From contig NZ_JACZFR010000024.1 in NCBI RefSeq assembly GCF_014904815.1, positions 1 to 56,126 of the forward strand: a stretch of 56,126 nucleotides of DNA. The letters are read 5' to 3'. Both the position numbers and the translations under genes were made by a program. This DNA comes from Microbulbifer taiwanensis. Lineage in GTDB: Bacteria > Pseudomonadota > Gammaproteobacteria > Pseudomonadales > Cellvibrionaceae. The notes beneath the pieces are model-generated. The model did no database searches and had not been told where the DNA came from. It was given only the letters and a program-made list of their open reading frames with translations. Every line of letters starts with the position of its first letter. Positions within the stretch are counted from its first letter, which is position 1. This document shows positions 30,505-39,797 of this stretch, one piece after another.

Positions 30505-31461
30505 ATGGGCCGCAGACCTAAATGGGGCCGGCCGGTCCACGGTGTGCTGTTGTTGAACAAGCCCGCCGGCATCAGCGCCAACGACGCCCTGCAGAAAGCC
30601 AAACGCCTTTTTTTCGCCAATCGCGCCGGTCACACCGGTGCCCTGGATCCACTCGCCACCGGCGTGCTGCCGATCTGCTTCGGCGAGGCAACCAAGTTTT
30701 CCCAGTACCTGCTGGACGCGGACAAGCGCTACCGCAGCACCTTCTGTTTCGGCATGACCACTGCCAGTGGCGATGCCGACGGCGATGTGCTCGAGACCTG
30801 GGACGCTTCGGGGCTGACCGAGGGAGCGGTATTGGACGCGATGGCGCAGTTCCGCGGCCGTATCAAGCAGGTGCCGTCCATGTACTCGGCCCTGAAGCAC
30901 AAGGGACAGCCGCTATACAAGCTGGCGCGCCAGGGGGTGGAAGTGGAGCGCGAGGCGCGCGAGGTGGAGATATACGAGTACGAGCTGCTCAGTTTTACCC
31001 CGGGCGCTCAATCTCCCGATAAACAGCCCCGCGCGGAAGTGGAGATCCACTGTTCCAAGGGCACCTATGTGCGCAGCCTGGCAGAAGACCTGGGGCGGAC
31101 CCTGGGCGTGGGCGCCTATGTGGAGCAGTTGCACCGCAGCGCCGCGGGCCCCTTCGACGAGGCGGATGCCATCACCCTGGACCAGCTGGCCGAGGAGCGT
31201 GGCGAGGGCAGGGCGGAACTGCTGGATCACCATCTGCTACCGGTGGATTCTCCCGTCACATCCCTGCCCAAACTGATACTGCCGGATGACTCCGGTTACT
31301 ATGTGCGCCAGGGCCAGCCGGTGATGGATCTGCAGGTCTACCGTATCGGTGAAGAAGGTGATATGGTGCGCCTCTTCCTGGAAAGTGGCGATTTTCTGGG
31401 CGTTGGAGAAATTACCGATGACGGACGGGTCGCCCCGCGCCGTCTGGTAAGTGCCCCGTAA
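30505..31461 (+). CDS. truB: tRNA pseudouridine(55) synthase TruB
   Basis: 318 residues. It makes pseudouridine 55 in the T-loop of tRNAs. The catalytic aspartate is Asp48 in HTGALDPLATG. Other family motifs are KRYRSTFCFG, MYSALKHKGQPLYKLAR and CSKGTYVRSLAEDLG, and a C-terminal PUA-like part starts near residue 255. ATG 30505 has GGGAG 13 bases upstream, within the repeat cluster at the end of rbfA. Coupling to rbfA is likely. Confidence 0.97.
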   Translation: MGRRPKWGRPVHGVLLLNKPAGISANDALQKAKRLFFANRAGHTGALDPLATGVLPICFGEATKFSQYLLDADKRYRSTFCFGMTTASGDADGDVLETWDASGLTEGAVLDAMAQFRGRIKQVPSMYSALKHKGQPLYKLARQGVEVEREAREVEIYEYELLSFTPGAQSPDKQPRAEVEIHCSKGTYVRSLAEDLGRTLGVGAYVEQLHRSAAGPFDEADAITLDQLAEERGEGRAELLDHHLLPVDSPVTSLPKLILPDDSGYYVRQGQPVMDLQVYRIGEEGDMVRLFLESGDFLGVGEITDDGRVAPRRLVSAP

Positions 31462-31540
31462 GGGGAAAAGCGTTAGCTGGTCTGTAAATATGCACGGGCC
31501 AGCCGAATCTTCAAAGCATATTACGACGAGGTAATTCGTT

Positions 31541-31810
31541 ATGGCACTGACTGCAGTTGAAAAAGCAGCCATCCTGAAAGAGCACGGCCAATCCGAAGGC
31601 GATACCGGTTCTCCGGAAGTCCAGGTAGCCCTGCTGACCGCCAACATCAACAAACTGCAGGGTCACTTCTCTGCGCACAAGCAGGATCACCACTCCCGTC
31701 GTGGCCTGATCCGCATGGTTAACCAGCGCCGCAAGCTGCTGGACTACCTGAAGCGCAAGGATCTGAACCGCTACGCACAGCTGATCGCCAAGCTCGGCCT
31801 GCGTCGCTAA
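31541..31810 (+). CDS. rpsO: 30S ribosomal protein S15
   Basis: 89 residues, the normal length. S15 binds the central domain of 16S rRNA. Conserved motifs: [29 protein letters not shown] and [15 protein letters not shown] 31541 follows GACGAGG. A strong terminator follows (31818-31849). The 79-bp gap after truB contains a GCTGG/CCAGC stem that may be part of a leader. Confidence 0.98.
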   Translation: MALTAVEKAAILKEHGQSEGDTGSPEVQVALLTANINKLQGHFSAHKQDHHSRRGLIRMVNQRRKLLDYLKRKDLNRYAQLIAKLGLRR

Positions 31811-31817
31811 GACCCTG

Positions 31818-31849
31818 GAATGCCCGCCACTGGCGGGCATTCTTTTTTT
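31818..31849 (+). terminator. rpsO terminator
   Basis: An 11-bp perfect stem GAATGCCCGCC/GGCGGGCATTC with a 3-base loop, followed by seven T residues. Confidence 0.92.
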
Positions 31850-31872
31850 ATACTCGGGATTCCGGGCCGCAG

Positions 31873-31978
31873 GGCGGATCTGTAAATAGCGTCCGCCATC
31901 CGCATGCACCCCGGGACCCGCAAAAATTTTCGCGCAATTTGCGAAAACTGTAGGGGTTACTGGAATGGGCCAGTAACC
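31873..31978 (+). promoter_or_regulatory. Structured pnp leader
   Basis: Three stem-loops precede the pnp GTG: GGCGGA/TCCGCC (31873-31897), TTTTCGC/GCGAAAA (31927-31947) and a perfect 9-bp GGTTACTGG/CCAGTAACC (31955-31978). In E. coli the pnp leader is cut by RNase III and the product is the target of PNPase autocontrol. The location and structure fit the same role, but the sequences are not alignable by eye. Confidence 0.55.
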
Positions 31979-32000
31979 GTAAGGAAATAGGAAAAAACTA

Positions 32001-34118
32001 GTGAATCCAGTAAGCAAAACCTTCCAGTACGGCAATCAGCAAGTCACCATCGAGACCGGCCGCATCGCGCGCCAGGCCACCGGTTCGGCGCTGGTAACCA
32101 TGGGCGAAACCGTGGTTCTGTGTACCGTTGTAGGCGCCAAGGAAGCCAGACCTGATCAGGGCTTCTTCCCGCTGTCCGTACACTATCAGGAAAAGGCCTA
32201 CGCGGCCGGCAAGATTCCCGGTGGCTTCTTCAAGCGTGAAGGCCGCCCGTCCGAAAAAGAGACACTGACCTCCCGCCTGATTGACCGTCCGATCCGCCCG
32301 CTGTTCCCGAACGGCTTTATGAATGAAGTACAGGTGATGATCACCGTACTGTCCGCCGAGAAGGACGTGGATCCGGATATCGCCGGCATGATCGGCACCT
32401 CCGCGGCACTGTCCGTGTCCGGAATTCCGTTCGGTGGCCCGATTGGCGCCGCGCGCGTGGGCTACACCCAGCAAGACGGCTACCTGCTGAACCCGACCTA
32501 CAGCGCCCTGAAAGGCTCCGAGCTGGACATGGTGGTTGCAGGTACCAAGGACGCCGTACTAATGGTGGAGTCCGAAGCCAAAGAGCTGCCGGAAGACATC
32601 ATGCTGGGCGCGGTACTCTTTGCGCACCAGGAGATGCAGGCCGTTGTCAAAGTCTGTGAAGAGCTGAAAGCCGAAGCCGGCAAGCCCACCTGGGACTGGC
32701 AGCCGGAAGCCGTCAACGAGGAGCTGAAGTCCGCGCTGGAAAGTCAGTTCGGTGCCAAAGTGGCTGAAGCCTACAAAATCACCGACAAGCAGCAGCGCAC
32801 CACCCGCCTGGGCGAGCTGCGCAGCGAAGCCGCTGAAGCCCTGGCCACCGAAGAAGTGGACGAAGGTACCGTCAAGAGCTACTTCGGCAAGCTGGAGAAG
32901 AAGACAGTTCGCGGCGCCGTAGTGCGCGGTGAGCCCCGTATCGATGGTCGCGACACCAAGACCGTGCGCCCGATCAACGTAGAAGTCGGTGTGCTGCCGA
33001 AAGGCCACGGTTCCGCGCTGTTCACCCGCGGTGAAACCCAGGCCCTGGTGGTCTCCACCCTCGGTGCTACCCGTGATGCGCAGATCATCGATGCCCTCGA
33101 AGGCGAGCGCAAAGACTACTTCATGCTGCACTACAACTTCCCTCCCTACTCTGTAGGTGAGGCGGGTCGCGTGGGCGCTACCGGTCGCCGCGAAATCGGC
33201 CACGGCCGCCTGGCGCGTCGCGGTATCGCTGCAGTACTGCCGGATCCGGAGAGCTTCCCCTACACCCTGCGTGTGGTTTCCGAGATCACCGAATCCAACG
33301 GTTCCAGCTCCATGGCTTCCGTATGTGGTTCCAGCCTGGCACTGATGGACGCCGGTGTACCGCTGAAGGCGCCGGTAGCCGGCATCGCCATGGGTCTGGT
33401 GAAAGAAGAAGACGGCTACGCCGTACTGACCGACATCCTCGGTGACGAGGACCACCTCGGCGACATGGACTTCAAAGTGGCCGGTACCGCCTCTGGTGTG
33501 ACCGCACTGCAGATGGACATCAAGATCGAGGGTATCACCGAAGAGATCATGGAAACCGCGCTGGAACAGGCCCTGCAGGCGCGCCTGCACATCCTTGCGG
33601 AAATGAACAAGGTGATCGGTGTCTCCCGTGAAACCGTCAACGAGAATGCACCGCGCTACGCGACCCTGAAGATCCACCCGGACAAGATCCGCGACGTGAT
33701 CGGCAAGGGCGGCGCCACCATTCGCTCCATCACCGAGGAAACCGGTGCGTCCATCGATATCGAGGACGACGGTACCGTCAAGGTGTTCGGCGAGGACGGT
33801 GAGAGCCTGGAAGCAGCGGTTACCCGCATCGAGGAAATCACCGCGGAAGCGGAGATCGGCGCCATCTACGAAGGTACCGTAGTGCGTATCGTCGACTTCG
33901 GCGCTTTCGTGAACTTCCTGCCGGGCAAAGATGGTCTGGTGCATATCTCCCAGATTGCCGAGGAGCGCGTCAACGCAGTCACCGACTACCTGAGCGAGGG
34001 CCAGAAGGTGTTCGTGAAGGTGCTGGACGTGGACCAGCGCGGCCGCATCAAGCTGTCCATCAAGGAAGCGAAGGCGGAGCAGGCCGAAGAGGCGAACCAG
34101 GCCTCCGACGAAGCCTGA
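32001..34118 (+). CDS. pnp: Polyribonucleotide nucleotidyltransferase (PNPase)
   Basis: 705 residues. This phosphorolytic 3'-5' exoribonuclease belongs to the RNA degradosome. Two RNase PH-like cores (about 1-215 and 310-545; the second contains [16 protein letters not shown] with the metal-binding aspartates) flank an all-helical domain. KH (about 550-612, [12 protein letters not shown]) and S1 (about 620-690) follow. The GTG start at 32001 is preceded by AAGGAAATAGG; pnp commonly uses a non-ATG start. It follows rpsO as in E. coli and ends at a perfect terminator. Confidence 0.97.
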   Translation: MNPVSKTFQYGNQQVTIETGRIARQATGSALVTMGETVVLCTVVGAKEARPDQGFFPLSVHYQEKAYAAGKIPGGFFKREGRPSEKETLTSRLIDRPIRPLFPNGFMNEVQVMITVLSAEKDVDPDIAGMIGTSAALSVSGIPFGGPIGAARVGYTQQDGYLLNPTYSALKGSELDMVVAGTKDAVLMVESEAKELPEDIMLGAVLFAHQEMQAVVKVCEELKAEAGKPTWDWQPEAVNEELKSALESQFGAKVAEAYKITDKQQRTTRLGELRSEAAEALATEEVDEGTVKSYFGKLEKKTVRGAVVRGEPRIDGRDTKTVRPINVEVGVLPKGHGSALFTRGETQALVVSTLGATRDAQIIDALEGERKDYFMLHYNFPPYSVGEAGRVGATGRREIGHGRLARRGIAAVLPDPESFPYTLRVVSEITESNGSSSMASVCGSSLALMDAGVPLKAPVAGIAMGLVKEEDGYAVLTDILGDEDHLGDMDFKVAGTASGVTALQMDIKIEGITEEIMETALEQALQARLHILAEMNKVIGVSRETVNENAPRYATLKIHPDKIRDVIGKGGATIRSITEETGASIDIEDDGTVKVFGEDGESLEAAVTRIEEITAEAEIGAIYEGTVVRIVDFGAFVNFLPGKDGLVHISQIAEERVNAVTDYLSEGQKVFVKVLDVDQRGRIKLSIKEAKAEQAEEANQASDEA

Positions 34119-34136
34119 TTCTCCCGAGCTCGATAG

Positions 34137-34164
34137 AAAACCCGGCATATGCCGGGTTTTTTTA
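34137..34164. terminator. pnp terminator
   Basis: AAAACCCGGC-ATAT-GCCGGGTTTT with additional T residues; symmetric, so it could work on both strands. Confidence 0.9.
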
Positions 34165-34247
34165 TGCTCGTGGATTATCGACCACTGAGCGCTCGCCACT
34201 CACCACGCTGCCCGTTAAAATTCCCGAAAAGAATATGGGGAATCGTC

Positions 34248-34910
34248 TTGCACAACTTCTGGCTCGCAGAAATTCTGCTCGCCCTGGCCGCCGCGCTGGT
34301 AGCCAACCAGTACTGGATCATCGCGCGCAGCCGCTGCCAGTCACCGGCGCTGGTGATTGTCGCCGGCCTGGTGTGCCTGCTACTGGCGGCCTCCGTCGGC
34401 GCCTACCGCTACGGAATAGATCCCGGTGTCACCCAGTTGCATCGCGCCCTGTCGCGCCTGTCCGGCTACGTTTCTTTTCTGTTGATCGGCCTGGGACTGC
34501 TGTGGGCGCGCCTGCGCCTGCCAATCGGCCGGGACAGTCGTGCGCCGGCCTATGTCGCCATGGTGTTGGTCATCGGCTCGACGCTGGGTGCGGCGGGCAC
34601 TGCCGCCATGTCACCGCAAGTGGTAAGCAGTCTCTCTTCGTCCCTGGGACTCGCGCTGTGGATGCTGGTGGCGCTGTGGGAGTTGTTCAGGCCGCATAGC
34701 CTGGCGCGCCCGCTGGCTCTGCTGCTGGCTGGCGGTGCCGCGCTGGTAGTCGTTGCCGGCCTGTTTATCGGTACCGACGCGGCGCGCTTACTGGGGCTGG
34801 CGAGAATCAACTGGTTTCACCTGTCCCTCGCCGCGGGGGCGCTGGCGCTCCTCTGTGCCCGCCCGATTCTTGAAATTGAAAATGAAAGCCGTGGAGAAAT
34901 CCGTGAGTGA
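34248..34910 (+). CDS. Hypothetical multi-pass membrane protein
   Basis: 220 residues from TTG 34248 (GGGG 7 bases upstream). The frame is open back to 34149, but that start lies inside the pnp terminator and is unlikely. Seven or so hydrophobic segments cover nearly the whole protein, starting NFWLAEILLALAAALVANQYW. No catalytic motif or named family was recognised. Its last 8 bp overlap the start of the mutarotase gene, which suggests co-translation. Confidence 0.65.
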   Translation: MHNFWLAEILLALAAALVANQYWIIARSRCQSPALVIVAGLVCLLLAASVGAYRYGIDPGVTQLHRALSRLSGYVSFLLIGLGLLWARLRLPIGRDSRAPAYVAMVLVIGSTLGAAGTAAMSPQVVSSLSSSLGLALWMLVALWELFRPHSLARPLALLLAGGAALVVVAGLFIGTDAARLLGLARINWFHLSLAAGALALLCARPILEIENESRGEIRE

Positions 34911-35775
34911 CCAGAAGCAGACCGATTTGATTCATTACACCGACAGCGGTGCCCTATACGGAAAGCCGGGCCTGGACCTGCTGTTGGTGGAGACTTTGCA
35001 CTGTCGCGCGGTGATCGCGAAGCAGGGCGCCCAGCTGTTGGAGTTCCGGGCCAGTAACCGCGAGCCGCTGTTGTGGCTCAGCCCGAAAGCATTGTTTGAG
35101 CCCGGCAAATCGGTGCGCGGCGGTATCCCGCTGTGCCTGCCCTGGTTCGGCGACAACCGCGTGGATCCGACCAGGCCCAAACACGGACTGGTGCGTGCGA
35201 AAACCTGGGAATTGGCCGGCGTAAAGGAATTACCGCGCGGGGAAATCGAGTTGGTATTTACTTACTGCCACGGCGGCAATGCGCTGTTCAGCACCGCTTT
35301 CCTCTGCGAAGTCACCATGATCCTGGGGCGCGAACTGGATTTGCAGCTGCGGCTGGAGAACCGGGGCGATGAAAGCGCAGAATTCAGCTGGGCCTGGCAT
35401 ACCTATTATGCGGTGGACGATGTCCGTGAAGTCGAAGTGCGCGGGTTGGAAAATTGCGAGTTCCTGGACAAGACCCGCGGCCTGCGGCGCTTTACCCAGG
35501 AGGGAGTACTCACTTTCCCAGGTGAAGTGGACCGCGTTTTCGAAAATGCCCCGGCGCAACAGCAGATAGCCACCCGCGCGCCGATCGAATCGCACAGTGA
35601 AAACTGCCACAGCGTTATCGCCTGGAACCCGGGCGCCGAACTGGCCGCGACCCTGGCCGATGTGGGTGAGCACTACCGCGAATATGTGTGCGTCGAGCAC
35701 GGCAACGCCTTCGCCAACAGCTGGCAGCTGGCGCCGGGAGAAATGGCCAGTGCCGCACTGCGCCTGGCCCGCTGA
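34903..35775 (+). CDS. D-hexose-6-phosphate mutarotase (YeaD-like)
   Basis: 290 residues from GTG 34903 (GGAG 7 bases upstream, overlapping the previous gene's end). Aldose-1-epimerase-like fold; E. coli YeaD interconverts hexose-6-phosphate anomers. The probable catalytic His94 is in RPKHGLVRA; also present are RGGIPLCLPWFG, AWHTYYAVDDV and NSWQLAPGE. The frame is open upstream to 34753, inside the neighbouring gene, so that longer form was not chosen. Cytosolic enzyme of central sugar metabolism. Confidence 0.9.
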   Translation: MSDQKQTDLIHYTDSGALYGKPGLDLLLVETLHCRAVIAKQGAQLLEFRASNREPLLWLSPKALFEPGKSVRGGIPLCLPWFGDNRVDPTRPKHGLVRAKTWELAGVKELPRGEIELVFTYCHGGNALFSTAFLCEVTMILGRELDLQLRLENRGDESAEFSWAWHTYYAVDDVREVEVRGLENCEFLDKTRGLRRFTQEGVLTFPGEVDRVFENAPAQQQIATRAPIESHSENCHSVIAWNPGAELAATLADVGEHYREYVCVEHGNAFANSWQLAPGEMASAALRLAR

Positions 35776-35862
35776 TCTGGCACAAGGCTGTGGCTGTTTG
35801 AAAATTGCGCCGCTGCCCCAATCAATGAGCAGATTGGGAATACTTTTATCGAGGGAAGTGAT

Positions 35863-36327
35863 ATGGCGGACAGATTTCACCTGGCCCAGGTCAATATAGG
35901 GCGGGCCAGGGGACCCATGGACAGCCCGGTCATGCAGGGGTTCGTCGACCAGCTGGACCGCATCAATGCGCTGGCGGATCGCAGTCCCGGCTTTGTCTGG
36001 CGGCTGCAGACAGAGGAGGGAGATGCGACCTCGCTGCAGGTGTTCGACGATGAACGGATTATCGTCAATATGTCGGTGTGGGAATCCCTGGAGGCCCTGA
36101 AAAGCTATGTCTACTCTGGTGAACACCTGGAAGTGCTGAAAAACAAGAAGCACTGGTTCGAGAAGATGCCCGGGCCGATTCTGGCACTCTGGTGGATTCC
36201 CGCCGGCAGCCTGCCGGCCATAGAGGACGGCGTGCGCGCACTGCAGTCCCTATCGGCAAACGGGCCCACGGCAGAGGCCTTTTCCTTTGCCAGGCCATTC
36301 CCGCTACCGCAGCAATTGCCCGCCTGA
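35863..36327 (+). CDS. DUF3291 domain protein
   Basis: 154 residues. It matches the DUF3291 family (antibiotic-biosynthesis-monooxygenase-like fold): FHLAQVNIGR at the start, PGFVWRLQTEE, NMSVWESLEALKSYVY and WFEKMPGPILALWWIPAG. No cofactor site is evident and the function is unknown. ATG 35863 is preceded by GAGGGA. A 7-bp stem CCCAATC/GATTGGG lies in the 87-bp gap upstream. Confidence 0.85.
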   Translation: MADRFHLAQVNIGRARGPMDSPVMQGFVDQLDRINALADRSPGFVWRLQTEEGDATSLQVFDDERIIVNMSVWESLEALKSYVYSGEHLEVLKNKKHWFEKMPGPILALWWIPAGSLPAIEDGVRALQSLSANGPTAEAFSFARPFPLPQQLPA

Positions 36328-36412
36328 TCATCGCCGGGTTGCCCTCTCTCTCCGGCGGACAATGGCGGTGTGCTATATAGGGACAGCACCCGCATTGTCA
36401 GCGAGAGGGAAT

Positions 36413-36865
36413 TTGCGACAAGTGAAATCATTGATCGAAGCCACCCGCCACGTGATGACCGCGGCGACGCTGATCCTGTTGATCGTCTCTTTCTTTGCCA
36501 TGATCTGGGGCGGCATCAAGGCCGTGCACGTCATTGAGCTGATTCTGAGCAGCAGAGGGGAGAGTCCGGATATAGAGGTCTCCCTGATCCGGGTGGTCGA
36601 CGCCTTCCTGATCTCGATTGTCCTGTACCTTTTTGGCGTCAGCATCTACCAGTTGTTTATCGGCGGCCTGTCGCTGCCGGTAGCCAAGGACCTGGCCGAG
36701 ATGAAGGGCCAGCTGAGCGGCGTCATCATCATGGTGATGGCGATACAGTTCCTCGAGCATGTGCTGAGCGACTACCCCGCACTGCAGCAGTTGTACGAGG
36801 GCGCCTCCATCGCTTTTGTGGCGATCGTGCTGCTGCTGCTGAGTTACATCGTCAGGAAGCGATAG
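36413..36865 (+). CDS. YqhA/UPF0114-family membrane protein
   Basis: About 150 residues from TTG 36413 (AGAGGGA just upstream); alternative starts are GTG 36422 and ATG 36455. Four hydrophobic segments, the second containing the family-typical VDAFLISIVLYLFGVSIYQLF. UPF0114 proteins are inner-membrane proteins of unknown function. It converges with the thioesterase gene on the other strand. Confidence 0.8.
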   Translation: MRQVKSLIEATRHVMTAATLILLIVSFFAMIWGGIKAVHVIELILSSRGESPDIEVSLIRVVDAFLISIVLYLFGVSIYQLFIGGLSLPVAKDLAEMKGQLSGVIIMVMAIQFLEHVLSDYPALQQLYEGASIAFVAIVLLLLSYIVRKR

Positions 36866-36909
36866 CCGTGGGGAAGGGGCGCTGCCAATCGCGCGCAATA
36901 CCCAATCGC

Positions 36910-37701
36910 TCAGTCAAATACAGTAACCGTCTGGCGCGTAAAGGCGACCAGCCGGCCCTGCGCATCCCACAGTCGCGCCTGAACCACGCCATAGCCGTCC
37001 GCGGCCTGCTCTACCTCTGCCAGGTACTGCCACCACTGGTCGGCACCCAATGCCGGCAGCGGTTCGATAAATTCCACCGTCCATGTCAGTGAGCTGGCGG
37101 GTGCCGGCTGTTTCAGCATCGGCAGAATTGCCGGCGGCCAGGCGTCGATCAGTGCCAGCAGGTGGGCGATTGTCACTGGCTTGCCGCTGCCATCCCGGAA
37201 GCGCACCCAGCCGCCCAGGTGTCTGCCACTGCTGCCGGTAAATGGCAGGGCACCCCGTGCGATGCGGTAATCGAACTTCTGCGTAAACTCCGGTACCACG
37301 CCGGGAATATAGGGCAGGGCCTCGCAGTCTTCGGCAGTGGCGAATTCCGGTGCCCTGCCGGTGGCGACGCCGATATTCGAATGGCGTCCCCTGCCGAAGC
37401 TGGCGAGGCCGGCCAGGGCCACCGAGCCCTCCTGGCGGATGTGCGCCTCCACCTGGGTTACCGAGCGGCCCGCGCGCAAAACGGTCGCAGAGGTATCAAT
37501 CGCACCGGCCGCCACCGGGCCGACAAAAGAGATAGTCAGCGAGCGCAGACTCGCATCCGGTGCAACCTGCGCGGCCATTTTCTCGTGGAGGATTGCGGCC
37601 ACCAGGCCGCCGAAGGTGGCGCGACCCTGGGTCCAGCCCTCGGGCACGCGCTGGGCCTTGCCGTCGGCGCGCCACTCATCGAGTAATTGGTCAAATGTCA
37701 T
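36910..37701 (-). CDS. Acyl-CoA thioesterase, double-hotdog (TesB-like)
   Basis: 263 residues. It belongs to the thioesterase superfamily that includes TesB/PF13622: WTQGRATFGGLVAAIL, then TISFVGPVAAG (first hotdog), then WTVEFIEPLP and a C-terminal VQARLWDAQGRLVAFTRQT (second hotdog). It probably hydrolyses acyl-CoA; chain-length preference cannot be told. It lies 35 bp downstream of panB on the same strand, where panC is often found; panC is not in this window. Confidence 0.85.
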   Translation of the reverse strand: MTFDQLLDEWRADGKAQRVPEGWTQGRATFGGLVAAILHEKMAAQVAPDASLRSLTISFVGPVAAGAIDTSATVLRAGRSVTQVEAHIRQEGSVALAGLASFGRGRHSNIGVATGRAPEFATAEDCEALPYIPGVVPEFTQKFDYRIARGALPFTGSSGRHLGGWVRFRDGSGKPVTIAHLLALIDAWPPAILPMLKQPAPASSLTWTVEFIEPLPALGADQWWQYLAEVEQAADGYGVVQARLWDAQGRLVAFTRQTVTVFD

Positions 37702-37736
37702 AAACGCGTTCGCCCTATCCAGACGGAATTCAGTAC

Positions 37737-38549
37737 TCAGCGGAAAGTGTGCTCATCGTCGGGGAACACACCGTTCTTGACGTCCTCGGCGTACTTGCGC
37801 AGTGCGCCGGGAATATTACCGGCCTCCTGCAGGAAGTTCTTGGAGAACTTGGGTGGCTGCTCGGTAAGACCGAGGATATCGTTGATCACCAGTACCTGGG
37901 CGTCGGTGTCGCGCCCGGCACCGATACCGATGGTCGGCATGGATACCGAGTCGGTGATGCGCCTGGCCAGGCTGGCCGGCACGCACTCCAGTACCAGCAG
38001 GTCCGCCCCCGCCTGGTCCAGCTGCGCGGCGTCGTCGAGAATCTCCCCGGCGCTGCCCTCATCGCGCCCCTGCACGCGGTAGCCACCCAGTTTGTGCACC
38101 GATTGTGGTGTCAGGCCCAGGTGGGCACATACGGGAATGCCGCGGTCGGTGAGTATTTTTACCGTCTCCGCCAACCAGGCGCCGCCCTCAATCTTCACCA
38201 TATGCGCACCCGCCTGCATGATGCGGGTGGCATTGGTGAGTGCCTGCTCCGGCGTGGCGTAGGTCATAAACGGCATATCGCCCATGATCAGGGATTTCTT
38301 GTTGCCGCGCGCTACCGCTTCTACGTGGTAGATCATCTGCTCCATGGTGACCGGGATGGTACTGTCGTAGCCGAGCACCGTCATGCCGAGGGAGTCGCCC
38401 ACCAGTACCGCTTCCACGCCGGTCCTCTGCGCCATCGCCGCCATAGGGGCGTCGTAGAGGGCCACGGTAATAAATTTCTCGCCGTCCGCCTTCATCTTGC
38501 GCAGCGTCTGAACCGTAACCGGCTTCTCCAACTCAGTAGGTGCGTACAT
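37737..38549 (-). CDS. panB: 3-methyl-2-oxobutanoate hydroxymethyltransferase
   Basis: 270 residues. First committed step of pantothenate synthesis: adds a hydroxymethyl group from methylene-THF to 2-oxoisovalerate. Family motifs: FITVALYDAPMA, VLVGDSLGMTVLGY, GDMPFMTY, VKIEGG, AHLGLTPQSVHKLGGYRVQGR and the catalytic-glutamate motif LECVP. It starts 4 bases after the stop of the deoxynucleoside kinase gene (TGAAATG), so the two are co-translated. Confidence 0.96.
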   Translation of the reverse strand: MYAPTELEKPVTVQTLRKMKADGEKFITVALYDAPMAAMAQRTGVEAVLVGDSLGMTVLGYDSTIPVTMEQMIYHVEAVARGNKKSLIMGDMPFMTYATPEQALTNATRIMQAGAHMVKIEGGAWLAETVKILTDRGIPVCAHLGLTPQSVHKLGGYRVQGRDEGSAGEILDDAAQLDQAGADLLVLECVPASLARRITDSVSMPTIGIGAGRDTDAQVLVINDILGLTEQPPKFSKNFLQEAGNIPGALRKYAEDVKNGVFPDDEHTFR

Positions 38550-38550
38550 T

Positions 38551-39237
38551 TCAGTTCCCCGGGTTGTAGTAGTGGCGGCCGCTGGTGATGGTGAGCATAT
38601 ACTCCACCAGCTGGCGGTAATCCTCTGGGCGGTCGACGATGTCGATATCCTCGCTGTTGACGATCAACAGCGGCGCCTCGTCGTAGTAGTGAAAAAAGTT
38701 GGTGTAGGCGTCGTTCAGCGTCGCCAGGTATTCATTGCCGATGGCGCGCTCGGCGGCGATGCCGCGGGTGCGGATACGTTCCTGCAGTACATTGAGTGGC
38801 GCCTGCAGGTAGACGACCAGGTCCGGCTTGGGCGCCCGCAGGGTCAGGTGCTGGTACACCTGTTGATACAGGGCCAGCTCGTCGGCATCAAGGGTGACCT
38901 CGGCAAACAGCTGGTCCTTCTCGATCAGGAAATCTGAGACGCGCACCGGCTTGAACAGGTCGTCCTGGCGCAACGCCTGTATCTGCTGGGAGCGCTGCAA
39001 TAAAAAGTGCAGTTGCGTGGGCAGGGCAGCGCTCTTGGGGTCCAGATAGAAACGCTCGAGAAACGGGTTGTCTTCCGGCAGTTCGAGCAGTGTGTCGTAA
39101 TTGAAGGTGGCGGCGAGCTTTTTCGCCAGGGTGGTCTTGCCCACGCCGATATTGCCTTCCACGGCAATAAATCTCGGCAGGGTACGGCCGGACAGGGCCA
39201 GATCGCCGGGGTGGGTTTCGCCGGTATCGATTGCCAC
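38551..39237 (-). CDS. Deoxynucleoside kinase
   Basis: 228 residues from GTG 39237, chosen because AAGGAG lies 8 bases upstream; a longer frame reaches 39351 but lacks family similarity there. P-loop GNIGVGKT at residues 28-35, followed by PEDNPFLERFY, the ERS-like SDFLIEKDQLFA and the lid RIRTRGIAAER, as in bacterial dAdo/dGuo-type kinases. It phosphorylates salvaged deoxynucleosides. It lies inside an otherwise standard folK-panB order, overlapping neither but tightly spaced to panB. Confidence 0.9.
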   Translation of the reverse strand: MAIDTGETHPGDLALSGRTLPRFIAVEGNIGVGKTTLAKKLAATFNYDTLLELPEDNPFLERFYLDPKSAALPTQLHFLLQRSQQIQALRQDDLFKPVRVSDFLIEKDQLFAEVTLDADELALYQQVYQHLTLRAPKPDLVVYLQAPLNVLQERIRTRGIAAERAIGNEYLATLNDAYTNFFHYYDEAPLLIVNSEDIDIVDRPEDYRQLVEYMLTITSGRHYYNPGN

Positions 39238-39320
39238 TGGGCTTACTCCTTCTATTATTTGCCGCGTCCCTCGCCTCGGCGGGCGGCCACAGGGAAAATT
39301 CCGGTTGCCGCGCAGCGCAG

Positions 39321-39797
39321 TCAGATTTTCTCCAGGCGATTCTGCGGGCACTGTTGCAGCAGCGCCTGAATGGACTCCCCCGAGGGCAGCTGCAGTTGCG
39401 GTTCCAGCTCGGCCAGCGGCAGCAGTACAAAATTGCGCGACCCCATATGCGGGTGCGGAATTTGCAGGCGCGGTTCATCCAACTGCTGGCGGCCGAACAG
39501 TAGTATATCCAAATCGAGGGTGCGGGCACCCCAGCGAACAGTGCGCTCGCGTCCCTGGGCATTTTCGATCGCCTGCAAGCGGTCGAGTAGTTGCAGTGGG
39601 GGCAACGCGGTTTCCAGCTCCGCGACGGCGTTGACGTAATCTGGCTGTCCGTCGGGCCCGACCGGGGCGCTGCGATAGAAACTGGAACAGCGCAGCAGCC
39701 GGGTGCCGGGAATTTCCGCGATTGCGTCCAGCGCGCAACGCAGCTGCTTTAATGGTTCCGCGAGATTGCTGCCGAGCCCTATGTAAGCGAGCGGCAT
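39321..39797 (-). CDS. folK: 2-amino-4-hydroxy-6-hydroxymethyldihydropteridine pyrophosphokinase
   Basis: 158 residues, standard HPPK size. Transfers pyrophosphate from ATP to the pterin in folate synthesis. Motifs: IGLGSNL at the N-terminus, SSFYRSAPVGPDGQPDYVNAV and WGARTLDLDILLFG with the metal-binding aspartates, then PHPHMGSRNFVLLPLAEL. Its ATG follows the pcnB stop directly (TAAATG), so translation is coupled. Confidence 0.96.
   Translation of the reverse strand: MPLAYIGLGSNLAEPLKQLRCALDAIAEIPGTRLLRCSSFYRSAPVGPDGQPDYVNAVAELETALPPLQLLDRLQAIENAQGRERTVRWGARTLDLDILLFGRQQLDEPRLQIPHPHMGSRNFVLLPLAELEPQLQLPSGESIQALLQQCPQNRLEKI

Noticed and set aside
34149..34247. Longer N-terminus for the membrane protein after pnp
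   Set aside because: That start lies within the pnp terminator; the added residues are polar and unlike the membrane protein that follows.
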